Assembly (NCBI RefSeq): GCF_001484965.1
Contig: NZ_KQ947393.1
Span: 200,234-264,233 of the forward strand
Source: Shouchella shacheensis
GTDB taxonomy: Bacteria > Bacillota > Bacilli > Bacillales > Bacillaceae_D
Direction of reading: 5' to 3'
DNA length: 64,000 bases
The position numbers were made by a program, and so were the translations under genes. Positions 1-7,764 of this stretch are shown piece after piece. The notes beneath the pieces were generated by a model. The model was given only the letters and a program-made list of their open reading frames with translations, was not told where the DNA came from and did not search any database. Each line of letters opens with the position of its first letter. Position 1 is the first letter of the stretch.

Positions 1-733
1 CCGTCGCCTTTGCGGCCACTGTTTGTTCGTGTCCTTCTCGTCCAATATGGCCAGACACGAGCACGTCCCCTTTTTCAACAAAATCGTTTTGGTTTTTCAC
101 GGCATGACCGTCCTCAACAAACATTTGCTGAATCACGGCTTTTTTCGAGGCGACCAAATCTCTCGGGCTTAACAGTTCTTCTCTTTCTTGACGGACCTGT
201 TCTACGACCTCAAACTCAAAGGTCGTCCCTTTTTTACGCACACCGATCCACGTCGCTTCATCTATTTCTTCTGTAATAAGTCGCTGTACCTCGTCTGGTG
301 CTGGCAAGGAAAACCGGAAGGCACCAGGTTTGATCCCCATCTCATCTACATGCTTGCGTAGCTCCTCCTCCACACTCGGGGAAGCCCCTTTCACTTGAAT
401 GCCCCATACCATATTAGCCGCCATAAGCATCAAACCAAGAAAGAGGAGCAGCCCCACCGCAAACCCTGACCTCGTCCCCATTTTTCTTAAAAAGAAGGGA
501 ACGCCTCTCCTTTCTTTGAATCTCACTTTGCACTCTGTTTGCTTTAGGATCGGTTTGAGTTCTTTCACCGCCTTCAATTGGACATAGAACCTCAGCTTGT
601 TCGCCTCTACATGGCTCACATTCCAAATATGAATGTTTTGCTTCATGCAAGCGTTCAGGACCTGTTCCGGGTACCGCCCTTCTATTTCCACACGTACATA
701 GCCTTGCATTCCGACAAGATAATCATTCCGCAC
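1..733 (-). CDS. yqfD: Sporulation protein YqfD (partial, 3' end outside window)
   Basis: About the first 244 codons are present; the gene runs off the left edge. I chose a GTG start (GTG CGG AAT GAT) at 733 because AAGGGGGA lies just upstream and the N-terminus MRNDYLVGMQGYVRVEIEG fits the family. A soluble N-terminal part (about 1-85) is followed by one membrane helix (about 88-110) and then an extracytoplasmic region. YqfD is a SigE-regulon membrane protein needed for efficient sporulation in Bacillus; its biochemical role is not settled. It sits 16 bp after yqfC, as in B. subtilis, so the two are probably co-transcribed. Confidence 0.9.
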   Translation of the reverse strand, partial: MRNDYLVGMQGYVRVEIEGRYPEQVLNACMKQNIHIWNVSHVEANKLRFYVQLKAVKELKPILKQTECKVRFKERRGVPFFLRKMGTRSGFAVGLLLFLGLMLMAANMVWGIQVKGASPSVEEELRKHVDEMGIKPGAFRFSLPAPDEVQRLITEEIDEATWIGVRKKGTTFEFEVVEQVRQEREELLSPRDLVASKKAVIQQMFVEDGHAVKNQNDFVEKGDVLVSGHIGREGHEQTVAAKAT

Positions 734-749
734 ACCGCACTCCCCCTTG

Positions 750-1046
750 CTATGTATTGGCAGGATCCTTCTCGATAAATTGGACGTGCTCAATGGTCCC
801 TTCCAGCAACAGTTCCTCGGGCAAGATCGTCTTTAGCACAAACCCATTCCCTTTAATTAAGAGCTGCCCTTCTTTAAGCAGCAAACGGAGCTCCTCGTTT
901 GAAAACCGCAGCACCCCACGATGATTTTCGATATATATGTGAAGCTGTCCAATCATGGTTATTCTCGGCAAATCCATCATCACATCTGCGGGAAGCTGCA
1001 TGTGATGAGTAACCCAGCGCTTCATTTGACTCGCAACCTTTTTCAC
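750..1046 (-). CDS. yqfC: Sporulation protein YqfC
   Basis: A 98-residue protein with the family core LPRITMIGQLHIYIENHRG and the C-terminal KTILPEE segment, at the usual length (about 95 residues). An upstream in-frame ATG at 1067 exists, but AGGGGG lies eight bases before the GTG at 1046 (GTG AAA AAG GTT), so I prefer the GTG. In B. subtilis yqfC and yqfD form a SigE-controlled mother-cell operon. The molecular function is unknown; a role at the forespore envelope is inferred from regulon membership. Confidence 0.88.
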   Translation of the reverse strand: MKKVASQMKRWVTHHMQLPADVMMDLPRITMIGQLHIYIENHRGVLRFSNEELRLLLKEGQLLIKGNGFVLKTILPEELLLEGTIEHVQFIEKDPANT

Positions 1047-1069
1047 GCAGCATACCCCCTCATACACTG

Positions 1070-1097
1070 AGTCTATGTGGGCGTAGTCACAATTAGC
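1070..1097 (-). promoter_or_regulatory. Possible SigE-type promoter of yqfCD
   Basis: On the minus strand CATAGACT (-10, 1070-1077) lies 13 bp from GCTAATT (-35, 1091-1097). This resembles the SigE pattern (KMATATT / CATACANT) and fits known SigE control of yqfC. The implied leader is short (about 17 nt), which lowers confidence. Confidence 0.35.
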
Positions 1098-1150
1098 ACT
1101 GTAAGAATGAAAGAGAAGGGGTCGTCAGTCCCTAGCTTACGAATGAAGGT

Positions 1151-1275
1151 CCAAAAAGCGCAGGCGCCCTGCTCACGAGCGACAAGTTCTGGAAGAACGG
1201 CTATATCAAGCCCGTTTTTTGGCTTGATCTGGCGGTCTGAAGAAACCTCGAGCGAGTGGGCGCCAGAGCTAGACA
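1151..1275 (+). repeat. Dispersed repeat family B, copy B1
   Basis: Ends match B2: left AAAAGCGCAGGCGCC, right GGGCGCCAGAGCTAGACA. Outer arms GGCGCCC/GGGCGCC pair. Internal hairpins are GTTCT/AGAAC and ATCAAGCC/GGCTTGAT. It is followed immediately by A1 and A2. There is no coding content. Confidence 0.8.
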
Positions 1276-1278
1276 ATA

Positions 1279-1401
1279 CCGAAATGCGCAGGCGGGTCGC
1301 TCAGAAGCGCAAATTTTGGAGGGCCTGCACGAGAAATCCCGACCTTGGATTTCCGGGCAGGACTGAAAAATCTTGACGCTTCTACCCGCCGGAGCTAGAC
1401 A
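1279..1401 (+). repeat. Dispersed repeat family A, copy A1
   Basis: About 123 bp, from CCGAAATGCGCAGGCGGGT to ACCCGCCGGAGCTAGACA. It folds with base stem GGCGGGT/ACCCGCC, middle stem around AGAAGCG/CGCTTCT, distal stem CCTGC/GCAGG and apical stem GAAATCC/GGATTTC. Confidence 0.85.
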
Positions 1402-1403
1402 AC

Positions 1404-1525
1404 CCGAAAAGCGCAGGCGGGTTGCTTAGAAGTGCGAATTTTGGAGACCCGATAAAAGAAATCCCGACCTTGGATTTCGTTATCGGGGTGAAAAATCCGA
1501 CGCTTCTACCCGCCGGAGCTAGACA
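1404..1525 (+). repeat. Dispersed repeat family A, copy A2
   Basis: Tandem to A1. The distal stem is a different sequence, CCCGATAA/TTATCGGG (8 bp), yet fully paired. The right end CTAGACA runs directly into the A-tract of the terminator at 1525-1561. Confidence 0.85.
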
Positions 1526-1561
1526 AAAAAACCGGCACGCATCCAATTGGATGCGTGCCGG
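1525..1561 (-). terminator. Rho-independent terminator of the nfeD-floA operon
   Basis: Perfect inverted repeat ACCGGCACGCATCC/GGATGCGTGCCGGT followed on the minus strand by seven T. It lies 10 bp after the stop of the 1571-2104 gene. Confidence 0.9.
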
Positions 1562-1570
1562 TGTGACGAT

Positions 1571-2104
1571 TTATACGTTTCGATGTCTTGGTCTGGCGTG
1601 AGGATGCTGTCGCGATTTTGGCGGTCCTAAAACTTCAGCCCAGACCACACCTTTCATCACTTCGCTGTTAGAAAGTTGATTCAAACGCAAATCAAGACGA
1701 TTGGTTGAACTGGATGGATTACGCTCAAGCTGAACCTCCTCGCCAATCGCTCCAACGACAGTTTCGGTAAGCTCTTTGTTCCTGGAACGCACGTGCTCTA
1801 AACGCTCGTACATGTCCCGTTGAGAAGCCACGCTGTCTGACTCGTTTTCTTCTGCTGGGCGACCAAGCGGCCCTGAAGGCGAGGGGCCAGCAGGAGAATT
1901 AGGTTTCGAGGAGGATTCTTCCTTGGGCTCAGATGCACTTGGAAAAAAATCCTCCCATCTAATCTCTCGCTCCTGTCGTTGCTCTGCCTCCTGCGGCTGT
2001 GACTGGCTCTCGGACTGACTGTTTTGGTTCATTCTTGCGAAGAAACTGATCAACCCACCAACAATCAGGATGATCAAAAACAAATTCGACATGATAAAAT
2101 CCAT
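1571..2104 (-). CDS. Hypothetical membrane-anchored protein in the YqfB position
   Basis: 177 residues from the ATG at 2104, with GGGAGG nine bases upstream. One N-terminal membrane helix (about 3-22) is followed by a low-complexity linker rich in Ser, Glu, Gln and Pro (about 25-100). A compact C-terminus ends in EVMKGVVWAEVLGPPKSR, which looks like the conserved part. I do not recognise a characterised family. It is the third gene behind nfeD and floA, where B. subtilis has yqfB, and it ends at a strong terminator. A role with the flotillin membrane assembly is an inference from position only. Confidence 0.75.
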   Translation of the reverse strand: MDFIMSNLFLIILIVGGLISFFARMNQNSQSESQSQPQEAEQRQEREIRWEDFFPSASEPKEESSSKPNSPAGPSPSGPLGRPAEENESDSVASQRDMYERLEHVRSRNKELTETVVGAIGEEVQLERNPSSSTNRLDLRLNQLSNSEVMKGVVWAEVLGPPKSRQHPHARPRHRNV

Positions 2105-2132
2105 GGAAAGCAACCTCCCTTACTTCGGTTGG

Positions 2133-3161
2133 TTAATTGTTCCGATTTCTAGGGTCTCCTTCTGGATAATTGTTATCTTTTCCTTCCCCAGAAGCTTTGC
2201 TAATCGAATCTCTCATGTCCGTATCAGCGACCACGTTTTGATAGTTCATATAATCCATAACGCCCATATGACCTTGACGAAGCGCTTCAGAGAGAGCCAT
2301 CGGAACTTCCGCTTCCGATTCAACCACTTTCGCGCGCATCTCTTCGACACGTGCTCTCATCTCTTGTTCTTGAGCTACGGCCATGGCCCGACGCTCTTCG
2401 GCTTTCGCCTGAGCAATCTTCTTATCTGCCTCAGCTTGGTCGGTTTGTAGTTCGGCCCCAATGTTTTTACCGATGTCAATATCAGCAATATCAATCGAAA
2501 GAATTTCAAAGGCCGTTCCTGAATCAAGCCCTTTAGAAAGAACGGTTTGCGAAATCAAATCAGGGTTCTCAAGTACTTTCTTATGATCATCTGACGACCC
2601 AATGGTTGATACAATTCCTTCCCCGACACGGGCGATAATCGTATCTTCACCGGCACCACCGACTAAGCGGTCAATGTTCGCACGAACCGTGATTCGAGCT
2701 TTCGCCTTTACTTCAATCCCGTCCATGGCCACCCCGGCAATAAACGGCGTTTCAATCACTTTCGGATTAACGCTCATTTGTACGGCTTCCAATACATCAC
2801 GACCGGCAAGGTCAATCGCTGCCGCCCGTTCAAAGGAAAGTTCAATATTGGCGCGCTGGGCCGCAATAAGCGCATTAACAACGCGATCCACGTTCCCGCC
2901 TGCAAGGTAATGACCTTCCAAGCGTGCTGTATTCAAATCAAGACCCGCCTTTACCGCCTTAATCAGCGGAGTCACAACACGACGTGGAATCACTCGGCGT
3001 AGCCTCATTCCAACAAGTTCAAAGATGCCGACTTTAACCTTTGCGGAAACCGCCGAAATCCACAAACCCACTGGTACAAAGGCAAACAGAACAACGAGTA
3101 AAACAATTGCCGCTGCTATGACAAGCAGCGTAATAATCGTTGTCGAATCAATAGTATCCAT
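2133..3161 (-). CDS. floA: Flotillin-like protein FloA
   Basis: 342 residues, close to the family length of about 330. An N-terminal membrane helix (about 8-33) anchors the protein. A SPFH/PHB-like domain follows (about 40-220). A charged Ala/Glu-rich coiled coil (about 230-290) with repeated [10 protein letters not shown]-type segments drives oligomerisation. FloA scaffolds lipid-ordered membrane domains and influences signalling, secretion and membrane fluidity in Bacillus. AAGGAGGAGTAGGAAG precedes the ATG. It lies 126 bp after nfeD, its usual partner, and is probably expressed from the same SigW-type promoter. Confidence 0.95.
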   Translation of the reverse strand: MDTIDSTTIITLLVIAAAIVLLVVLFAFVPVGLWISAVSAKVKVGIFELVGMRLRRVIPRRVVTPLIKAVKAGLDLNTARLEGHYLAGGNVDRVVNALIAAQRANIELSFERAAAIDLAGRDVLEAVQMSVNPKVIETPFIAGVAMDGIEVKAKARITVRANIDRLVGGAGEDTIIARVGEGIVSTIGSSDDHKKVLENPDLISQTVLSKGLDSGTAFEILSIDIADIDIGKNIGAELQTDQAEADKKIAQAKAEERRAMAVAQEQEMRARVEEMRAKVVESEAEVPMALSEALRQGHMGVMDYMNYQNVVADTDMRDSISKASGEGKDNNYPEGDPRNRNN

Positions 3162-3287
3162 CTTCCTACTCCTCCTTCTTTCATCCTAAAAAATACCCTC
3201 AAGGCAAACGAAATATGCACATCAACGGAGCGTTCTTTAAACTCCGGCTGCGGCTTACTACCCCGACTGCCAAGCAACACAATCGCG

Positions 3288-4670
3288 TTACTCTCCCGAA
3301 CCTCCTCCTTCGTTAGTTGATTCAGCCAGCTCAAGCGCCCGAACAACCACGCGTGAACCTGATGTATAGACAATCTTAAGCAAACTGCCTTGTTCAATAT
3401 AGCCTCCTTCAGAGACAACGTCAAGCCGCTCATCCCCAAAGATGGCTGTTCCAGCTGGGCGGAGCTTCGTGAGTGCCCGCCCCTCTTTTCCAACTAACTC
3501 TCTCTTCGTTTCACTACTCACATACCCCTTTTCGCTACTGAATTCCTCATTCAGAACGAGCTTCTTCCAAGGTCCTCGATCTCCAAAATAAACGAAGAGA
3601 ACCACCGCAGCAGCAATCGTGACAACAACGGCGATCGCAACAGAGAAAATCATAACCGTCGTGGAGAACGAGGCCATCAAAAGGCCCCCGACCACTAGGC
3701 CAGCGCCTAGAATGCCGAATATCCCAAAGCCGGGGGCAAAGGCTTCTACGCCGAGCAAGATGCCGCCCACTACGAGTAAAATAAGCGACTCCCAACCGGC
3801 AAAGCCAGCAACCATATGACCGAAGAAGAACAGGAGAAGCGCGGAGATCCCCATAATTCCCGGAATTCCAAAGCCAGGAGAGTATAGTTCCAAAATAAGC
3901 CCTAAGCTCCCAACCGATAAAAGAATCGGAATCACGATCGGGTTCGTGACAAAGCGAGCGATGTGCTCAGCAATGCTGACTTCCGTATCGACTTCCGTAA
4001 CAGAAGTATAGTCATGTTCTTCCTGGAAGTATTCAAGTAATCCGCCACGGTTCTCGACAATTTCTTCAGCATATCCATTCTCAAGGGCCTGGGAAGCGTT
4101 CAACGTAAGAAATTGATCACCTTCCGAAAGCCCTTCAACAGGAAAGGTTGAATCTGCCATCGCCTGAGCAATATCTGGATCACGTCCACCGTCCGGCCCA
4201 TTTTCCTCAGCAGCCGTTCTCATCTGACTCACCCAGTACGACTGCGCTTTTTCGTCAGCTGCGTTGCCAGCACCGTCGATCACACCCGCTGATCCCATTT
4301 GCCCGTTCGGCGCCATCACAATCTCGTCGGCGTTAAGTGCAATAAACGCGCCGGCAGAAATGGCGTCAGTGTTGATGAATGCTGTTACCGGAACATCCGA
4401 CTGATTGATAATTCGAGCAATATTGCCAGCAGCATCCACAGCTCCACCTGGCGTGTTAATCTCAAGTACGATTCGATCTGCTCCTGCCTCAGTGGCTTCA
4501 TTAAAGGAGCGATCCAAAAACGCTTCCAACCCACGCTCCACTGTTTGCTCTACGGGAATGAAATAGACAGTTGTATCTGACGTCTCATTTTCCTGTCCGA
4601 CCACATGTAACGGCAACAGTGCCATGACGAACACCCAACACGTAAGCGAGAGCTTTAACCATTTACTCAC
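3288..4670 (-). CDS. NfeD family protein (ClpP-like protease plus NfeD domain)
   Basis: 460 residues starting at GTG (GTG AGT AAA TGG). A signal peptide (1-25) leads to an extracytoplasmic ClpP/SppA-like domain with EINTPGG, the nucleophile loop AISAGAFIA and a candidate catalytic Lys in DEKAQSYW. Several membrane helices follow (about 235-370), then a C-terminal OB-fold NfeD domain. This is the long NfeD1b type, orthologous in position to B. subtilis YqeZ. Such proteins work with flotillins (floA is next) in membrane quality control; substrates are not firmly known. A SigW-like promoter lies upstream. Confidence 0.93.
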   Translation of the reverse strand: MSKWLKLSLTCWVFVMALLPLHVVGQENETSDTTVYFIPVEQTVERGLEAFLDRSFNEATEAGADRIVLEINTPGGAVDAAGNIARIINQSDVPVTAFINTDAISAGAFIALNADEIVMAPNGQMGSAGVIDGAGNAADEKAQSYWVSQMRTAAEENGPDGGRDPDIAQAMADSTFPVEGLSEGDQFLTLNASQALENGYAEEIVENRGGLLEYFQEEHDYTSVTEVDTEVSIAEHIARFVTNPIVIPILLSVGSLGLILELYSPGFGIPGIMGISALLLFFFGHMVAGFAGWESLILLVVGGILLGVEAFAPGFGIFGILGAGLVVGGLLMASFSTTVMIFSVAIAVVVTIAAAVVLFVYFGDRGPWKKLVLNEEFSSEKGYVSSETKRELVGKEGRALTKLRPAGTAIFGDERLDVVSEGGYIEQGSLLKIVYTSGSRVVVRALELAESTNEGGGSGE

Positions 4671-4722
4671 GAGGTAATGAGTCCCTCCCTTCTCTGCTTC
4701 TATATTCTCGATCTATTAGGTT

Positions 4723-4749
4723 TACGAGACGAACGTCCCTTACGTTTCA
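4723..4749 (-). promoter_or_regulatory. SigW-type ECF promoter for nfeD-floA
   Basis: Minus strand TGAAAC (4744-4749), 17 bp, CGTA (4723-4726). This matches the SigW consensus TGAAAC-N16/17-CGTA. The B. subtilis yqeZ-yqfA-yqfB operon is a known SigW target, which agrees. The start codon is about 50 bp downstream. Confidence 0.75.
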
Positions 4750-4810
4750 AAAATCGCTATTCTTCTTAAAGTTTATCACGGACAAAACGAAAAAACCAAC
4801 AAGAAGGCAA

Positions 4811-4932
4811 GAAAAGCGGAGGCGCCCTGCTCACGAGCGACAAGTTCTGGAAGAACGGTAGTATCAAGCCTGCCTTTGGCTTGATCTAGCGGTCTGAAGA
4901 AACCTCGAGCGAGTGGGCGCCGCAGCTAGACA
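4811..4932 (+). repeat. Dispersed repeat family B, copy B2
   Basis: Nearly identical to B1. Outer arms GGCGCCC/GGGCGCC, internal hairpins GTTCT/AGAAC and ATCAAGCC/GGCTTGAT, right end GCAGCTAGACA. It is directly followed by A3, the same B-then-A order as at 1.2 kb. Confidence 0.8.
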
Positions 4933-4934
4933 TT

Positions 4935-5057
4935 CCGAAAAGCGGAGGCGGGTTGCCCAGAAGCGAGAATTTTGGAAGGCCTGACAAAGAAATCCCGACC
5001 TTGGATTTCGTGTCAGGACTGAAAAATCTCGGCGCTTCTACCCGCCGCAGCTAGACA
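4935..5057 (+). repeat. Dispersed repeat family A, copy A3
   Basis: The distal stem here is CCTGACA/TGTCAGG, different from A1 and A2 but fully paired. The right end CTAGACA stops six bases before the yqeY terminator. Confidence 0.85.
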
Positions 5058-5062
5058 TAACT

Positions 5063-5093
5063 AAAACCCCCTGCTTCTCGAAACAGAGGGTTT
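5063..5093 (-). terminator. Terminator of rpsU-yqeY
   Basis: Minus-strand stem AAACCCTCTG/CAGGGGGTTT followed by TTTAG, 12 bp beyond the yqeY stop codon. Confidence 0.8.
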
Positions 5094-5104
5094 ACCATTA
5101 TTTA

Positions 5105-5551
5105 TTATGTTGACAAGTGCTTTCTAACAAGCTGATTAACAAGGCCACCATCGGCCTTTCCTTTCACCTTAGGCATCATCGCACTCATCACTTTACCTAT
5201 ATCAGCCTTAGACGTTGCGTTCACCTCAGCAATCGTCTCTACCACAACTGCTTCAATTTCTTCTTCAGACAGCTGCTTTGGCATATATTCTTCAAGCAAC
5301 GTCAACTCCGAACGCTGCTTCGAAGCCAAATCTTCACGGTTTGCTTGTTCAAATTCATGGAGGGATTCTTTGCGCTGTTTTACTTCACGATTCAAGACCG
5401 TTAAACTTTCATCGTCTGTAAGTTCGCGCCCAAGATTAATTTGCTCGGTTTGCAATGAGGACTTCACCATCCGGATGACAGAAAGTTTTTCCTTTTCCTT
5501 TTGCTTCATCGCTGTCTTCATATCCTGGTTTAACCGATCAAGAAGAGTCAC
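5105..5551 (-). CDS. yqeY: GatB/YqeY domain-containing protein
   Basis: 148 residues, all alpha-helical and highly charged, with the family pattern [20 protein letters not shown] and the C-terminal [18 protein letters not shown]. It starts at GTG with AGGGTGAG upstream. The fold is shared with the tail domain of the GatB amidotransferase subunit and is thought to bind tRNA. It is encoded 21 bp after rpsU, the conserved order in Bacillales, and shares its terminator. Confidence 0.95.
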   Translation of the reverse strand: MTLLDRLNQDMKTAMKQKEKEKLSVIRMVKSSLQTEQINLGRELTDDESLTVLNREVKQRKESLHEFEQANREDLASKQRSELTLLEEYMPKQLSEEEIEAVVVETIAEVNATSKADIGKVMSAMMPKVKGKADGGLVNQLVRKHLST

Positions 5552-5572
5552 GTGAACTCACCCTCTCAAAAA

Positions 5573-5746
5573 TTAAAACTTACGCTTCCTTGCCGCTTCC
5601 GATTTTTTCTTACGTTTCACACTTGGCTTTTCATAGTGCTTACGCTTTTTAACCTCAGCCATCGTTCCTTCTTTAGAGATCGACTTCTTAAAGCGACGAA
5701 GTGCAGCATCAATCGATTCGTTTTTGCGAACACGAGTCTCTGCCAT
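5573..5746 (-). CDS. rpsU: 30S ribosomal protein S21
   Basis: 57 residues, the usual size: [13 protein letters not shown] start, basic C-terminus [14 protein letters not shown]. An in-frame extension upstream is excluded by GGAGGGG eight bases before the ATG at 5746. S21 binds the 30S platform near the 16S 3' end. A strong SigA promoter lies about 60 bp upstream. Confidence 0.97.
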   Translation of the reverse strand: MAETRVRKNESIDAALRRFKKSISKEGTMAEVKKRKHYEKPSVKRKKKSEAARKRKF

Positions 5747-5779
5747 TCTTTTTCCCCTCCCTCCAAAAACAACCAAACT

Positions 5780-5810
5780 CTGATACGTGTACGTGGCACG
5801 TCTGTATCAG
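5780..5810 (-). promoter_or_regulatory. Interrupted palindrome at the rpsU transcription start
   Basis: CTGATAC/GTATCAG arms (5804-5810 and 5780-5786) enclose a smaller ACGT/ACGT pairing. It overlaps the end of the -10 box and the expected start of the leader, so it could be an operator or a leader hairpin. Confidence 0.4.
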
Positions 5811-5837
5811 TATAATACAGCAGAACTTTTCGGTCAA
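5809..5837 (-). promoter_or_regulatory. SigA promoter of rpsU-yqeY
   Basis: Minus strand TTGACC (5832-5837), 17 bp, TATACT (5809-5814). Spacing is optimal and both hexamers are close to consensus. Confidence 0.85.
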
Positions 5838-5998
5838 CCGGATTGTTAGAAGTTCAGCAAAAGTCGATGTTCATCGCTGCTCTCCTTGAGAAGGCATCAC
5901 TCCCCTATGCGAACCTCAGTCTTCTACTACAAATCAGCGTTTATCTTTTTGTCATGTCCAGGAAACCCCGTCCATATAAATAGGACGAGGTGGTCGAT

Positions 5999-6928
5999 GT
6001 GGTTCAAGAACTTTTTACATTGCTTGCTGTTTTTGTAGCTTTATTTTTGTTCGGTATGTTCATCATGCGTGCCGGCTTGTACAATCTTGGCAAGGAGCGC
6101 TTTCATGACGTTCTTGTTAAGCTCACCGACTCGGCCTGGAAAGGATTAATTGTCGGCACGGTGATTACGGCTGTTTTTCAAAGCAGTTCAGCGGTCATGG
6201 TCATGGCCGTTGGTCTAGTTGCCACCGGTTATTTAACCTTTCGACAGACCATCGGCGTCATTTTAGGAACAAATATCGGTTCGTGCTTAACTTTAGAAAT
6301 CATTGCCTTTGACTTAAGCTCCTATATTCTTCCCCTTCTGATCGGGGGAGTCATTTTGCTTCTTTTTCCCAGACAGCTGACTTATTGTCTCGGCTGTGTT
6401 TCTTTCGGTATCGCCTGTATTTTTATCGCTATGAATGGCCTTGAATCACTTGCTGAACCGGTCGCTTCCTTCCCATTCACCCATTCTTTTTTTACGTGGA
6501 CAAACGATCACTATCTCGGGGGAATTGCGCTCGGAGGGCTTATGACGGCCATCATTCAATCAAGCACAGGCACCATTGCGATTGCGATGGGCTTTATTCA
6601 AGACCAAGTGCTAAGCTTAAACTCCGGTGTGGCCATTATGCTAGGCGCCAATATTGGTACATGTCTAACCGCTTATATGGCAAGCATCGGTGCCGGAAAA
6701 TCGGCTCGAATGGTCGCCCACGCCCATATTTGGTTAAACATTTTCGGAGTGCTTCTTTTCTTCCCACTGATTGACTTTCTCGCTCATGTTTCTTCGCTGC
6801 TCGCGGCATCTTCGAGCTTGCAGCTCGCTCATGCAAGCACCATTTTTAATATTATTTGCTCGCTTCTTGTCCTGCCGTTTGTTCGCTATTTTGCAGCGTT
6901 TGTCGAGAGATTTCATCGTAAGAATTGA
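5999..6928 (+). CDS. yqeW: Na/Pi cotransporter family protein YqeW
   Basis: 309 residues from the GTG at 5999. AGGTGG at 5988-5993 gives good spacing to this codon but none to the GTG at 5990. The two inverted Na/Pi-cotransporter repeats carry the QSSSA motif (FQSSSAVM) and its partner QSSTGT (IQSSTGTIA), each followed by GTNIGS or GANIGT. About eight membrane helices are visible. It is predicted to import phosphate with Na+. The PhoU-like tail of longer relatives is absent, as in B. subtilis YqeW. Confidence 0.92.
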   Translation: MVQELFTLLAVFVALFLFGMFIMRAGLYNLGKERFHDVLVKLTDSAWKGLIVGTVITAVFQSSSAVMVMAVGLVATGYLTFRQTIGVILGTNIGSCLTLEIIAFDLSSYILPLLIGGVILLLFPRQLTYCLGCVSFGIACIFIAMNGLESLAEPVASFPFTHSFFTWTNDHYLGGIALGGLMTAIIQSSTGTIAIAMGFIQDQVLSLNSGVAIMLGANIGTCLTAYMASIGAGKSARMVAHAHIWLNIFGVLLFFPLIDFLAHVSSLLAASSSLQLAHASTIFNIICSLLVLPFVRYFAAFVERFHRKN

Positions 6929-6944
6929 TGGGCGTTTTATTTCA

Positions 6945-6980
6945 CAAAAATGTGCTGTTTCAAATGATTGAAACAGCACA
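6945..6980 (-). terminator. Terminator of deoC, also between convergent yqeW and deoC
   Basis: 13-bp stem TGTGCTGTTTCAA/TTGAAACAGCACA with loop ATGA. The T-tract is on the minus strand, so it chiefly serves deoC; the hairpin may also stop yqeW transcription. Confidence 0.8.
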
Positions 6981-7012
6981 TACCAGCCATTAGCCTCGTT
7001 TTCTTTGCTTTA

Positions 7013-7687
7013 TCAATAATCGGATTGCCCTTGCTCACCTTGAACAATCGCTACTCCAGCGCTCGCTCCGATACGCGTCGCTCCTGCTTCAACCATGGAT
7101 CGAACGTCCTCCAAGCTGCGCACGCCTCCAGATGCCTTCACGCCAATGTGATCCCCTACTATCCTACGCATACGTTCGATGTCGGCAAGAGTAGCCCCTC
7201 CGGTCGAGAAGCCCGTTGACGTCTTCACAAAATCAGCCCCTGCTTTGACTGCCAACTCACACGCCTGCTCTTTCTCTTGATCCGTAAGCAAACAGGTCTC
7301 AAGGATGACTTTCGTTAGCGCTTTGCCGCTCGCCGCCTCGACGACCGCACGAATATCTTGCTCTACAAACTCGTTGTCTCCGCCTTTTAAAGCAGCAATG
7401 TTTAAGACCATGTCTACTTCCGTAGCTCCGTTTTTAATCGCATTTTCCGTCTCAAAAGCTTTGACTGCCGTTGTTGACTGACCAAGTGGAAAACCAATCA
7501 CCGTGCATACGTTTACCTCTTTGGCCTCTTTCAACTCCTCCGCAGCAAGCTTCACCCACGCTGGTTGAATGCAAACCGAAGCAAATTGATAGTCTTTTGC
7601 CTCCGCGCATAGGGCGAGAATTTCTTCTTTTGTTGCATCTGCCCTTAGCAATGTATGATCAATCAAGTTCGCAACTGATGAGCTCAC
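7013..7687 (-). CDS. deoC: Deoxyribose-phosphate aldolase
   Basis: 224 residues from GTG at 7687. The in-frame GTG at 7696 directly touches GGAAAGG and is less likely. It cleaves 2-deoxyribose 5-phosphate to glyceraldehyde 3-phosphate and acetaldehyde in deoxynucleoside salvage. Catalytic lysines are visible in FVKTSTGFS (Schiff base) and GVKASGGVR. The usual pdp/nup partners are absent; it stands alone between the EamA gene and yqeW. Confidence 0.95.
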   Translation of the reverse strand: MSSSVANLIDHTLLRADATKEEILALCAEAKDYQFASVCIQPAWVKLAAEELKEAKEVNVCTVIGFPLGQSTTAVKAFETENAIKNGATEVDMVLNIAALKGGDNEFVEQDIRAVVEAASGKALTKVILETCLLTDQEKEQACELAVKAGADFVKTSTGFSTGGATLADIERMRRIVGDHIGVKASGGVRSLEDVRSMVEAGATRIGASAGVAIVQGEQGQSDY

Positions 7688-7764
7688 GATGATCACCCTT
7701 TCCGTCGTTGTTCGTACCTCTGCATCATATCATGAAATCAAAGGGAAGACGAGTCCCCCCACCG

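Noticed and set aside
3116-3493. 125-codon frame overlapping the end of nfeD
   Set aside because: It is out of frame with a well-supported gene and has no family features or SD.
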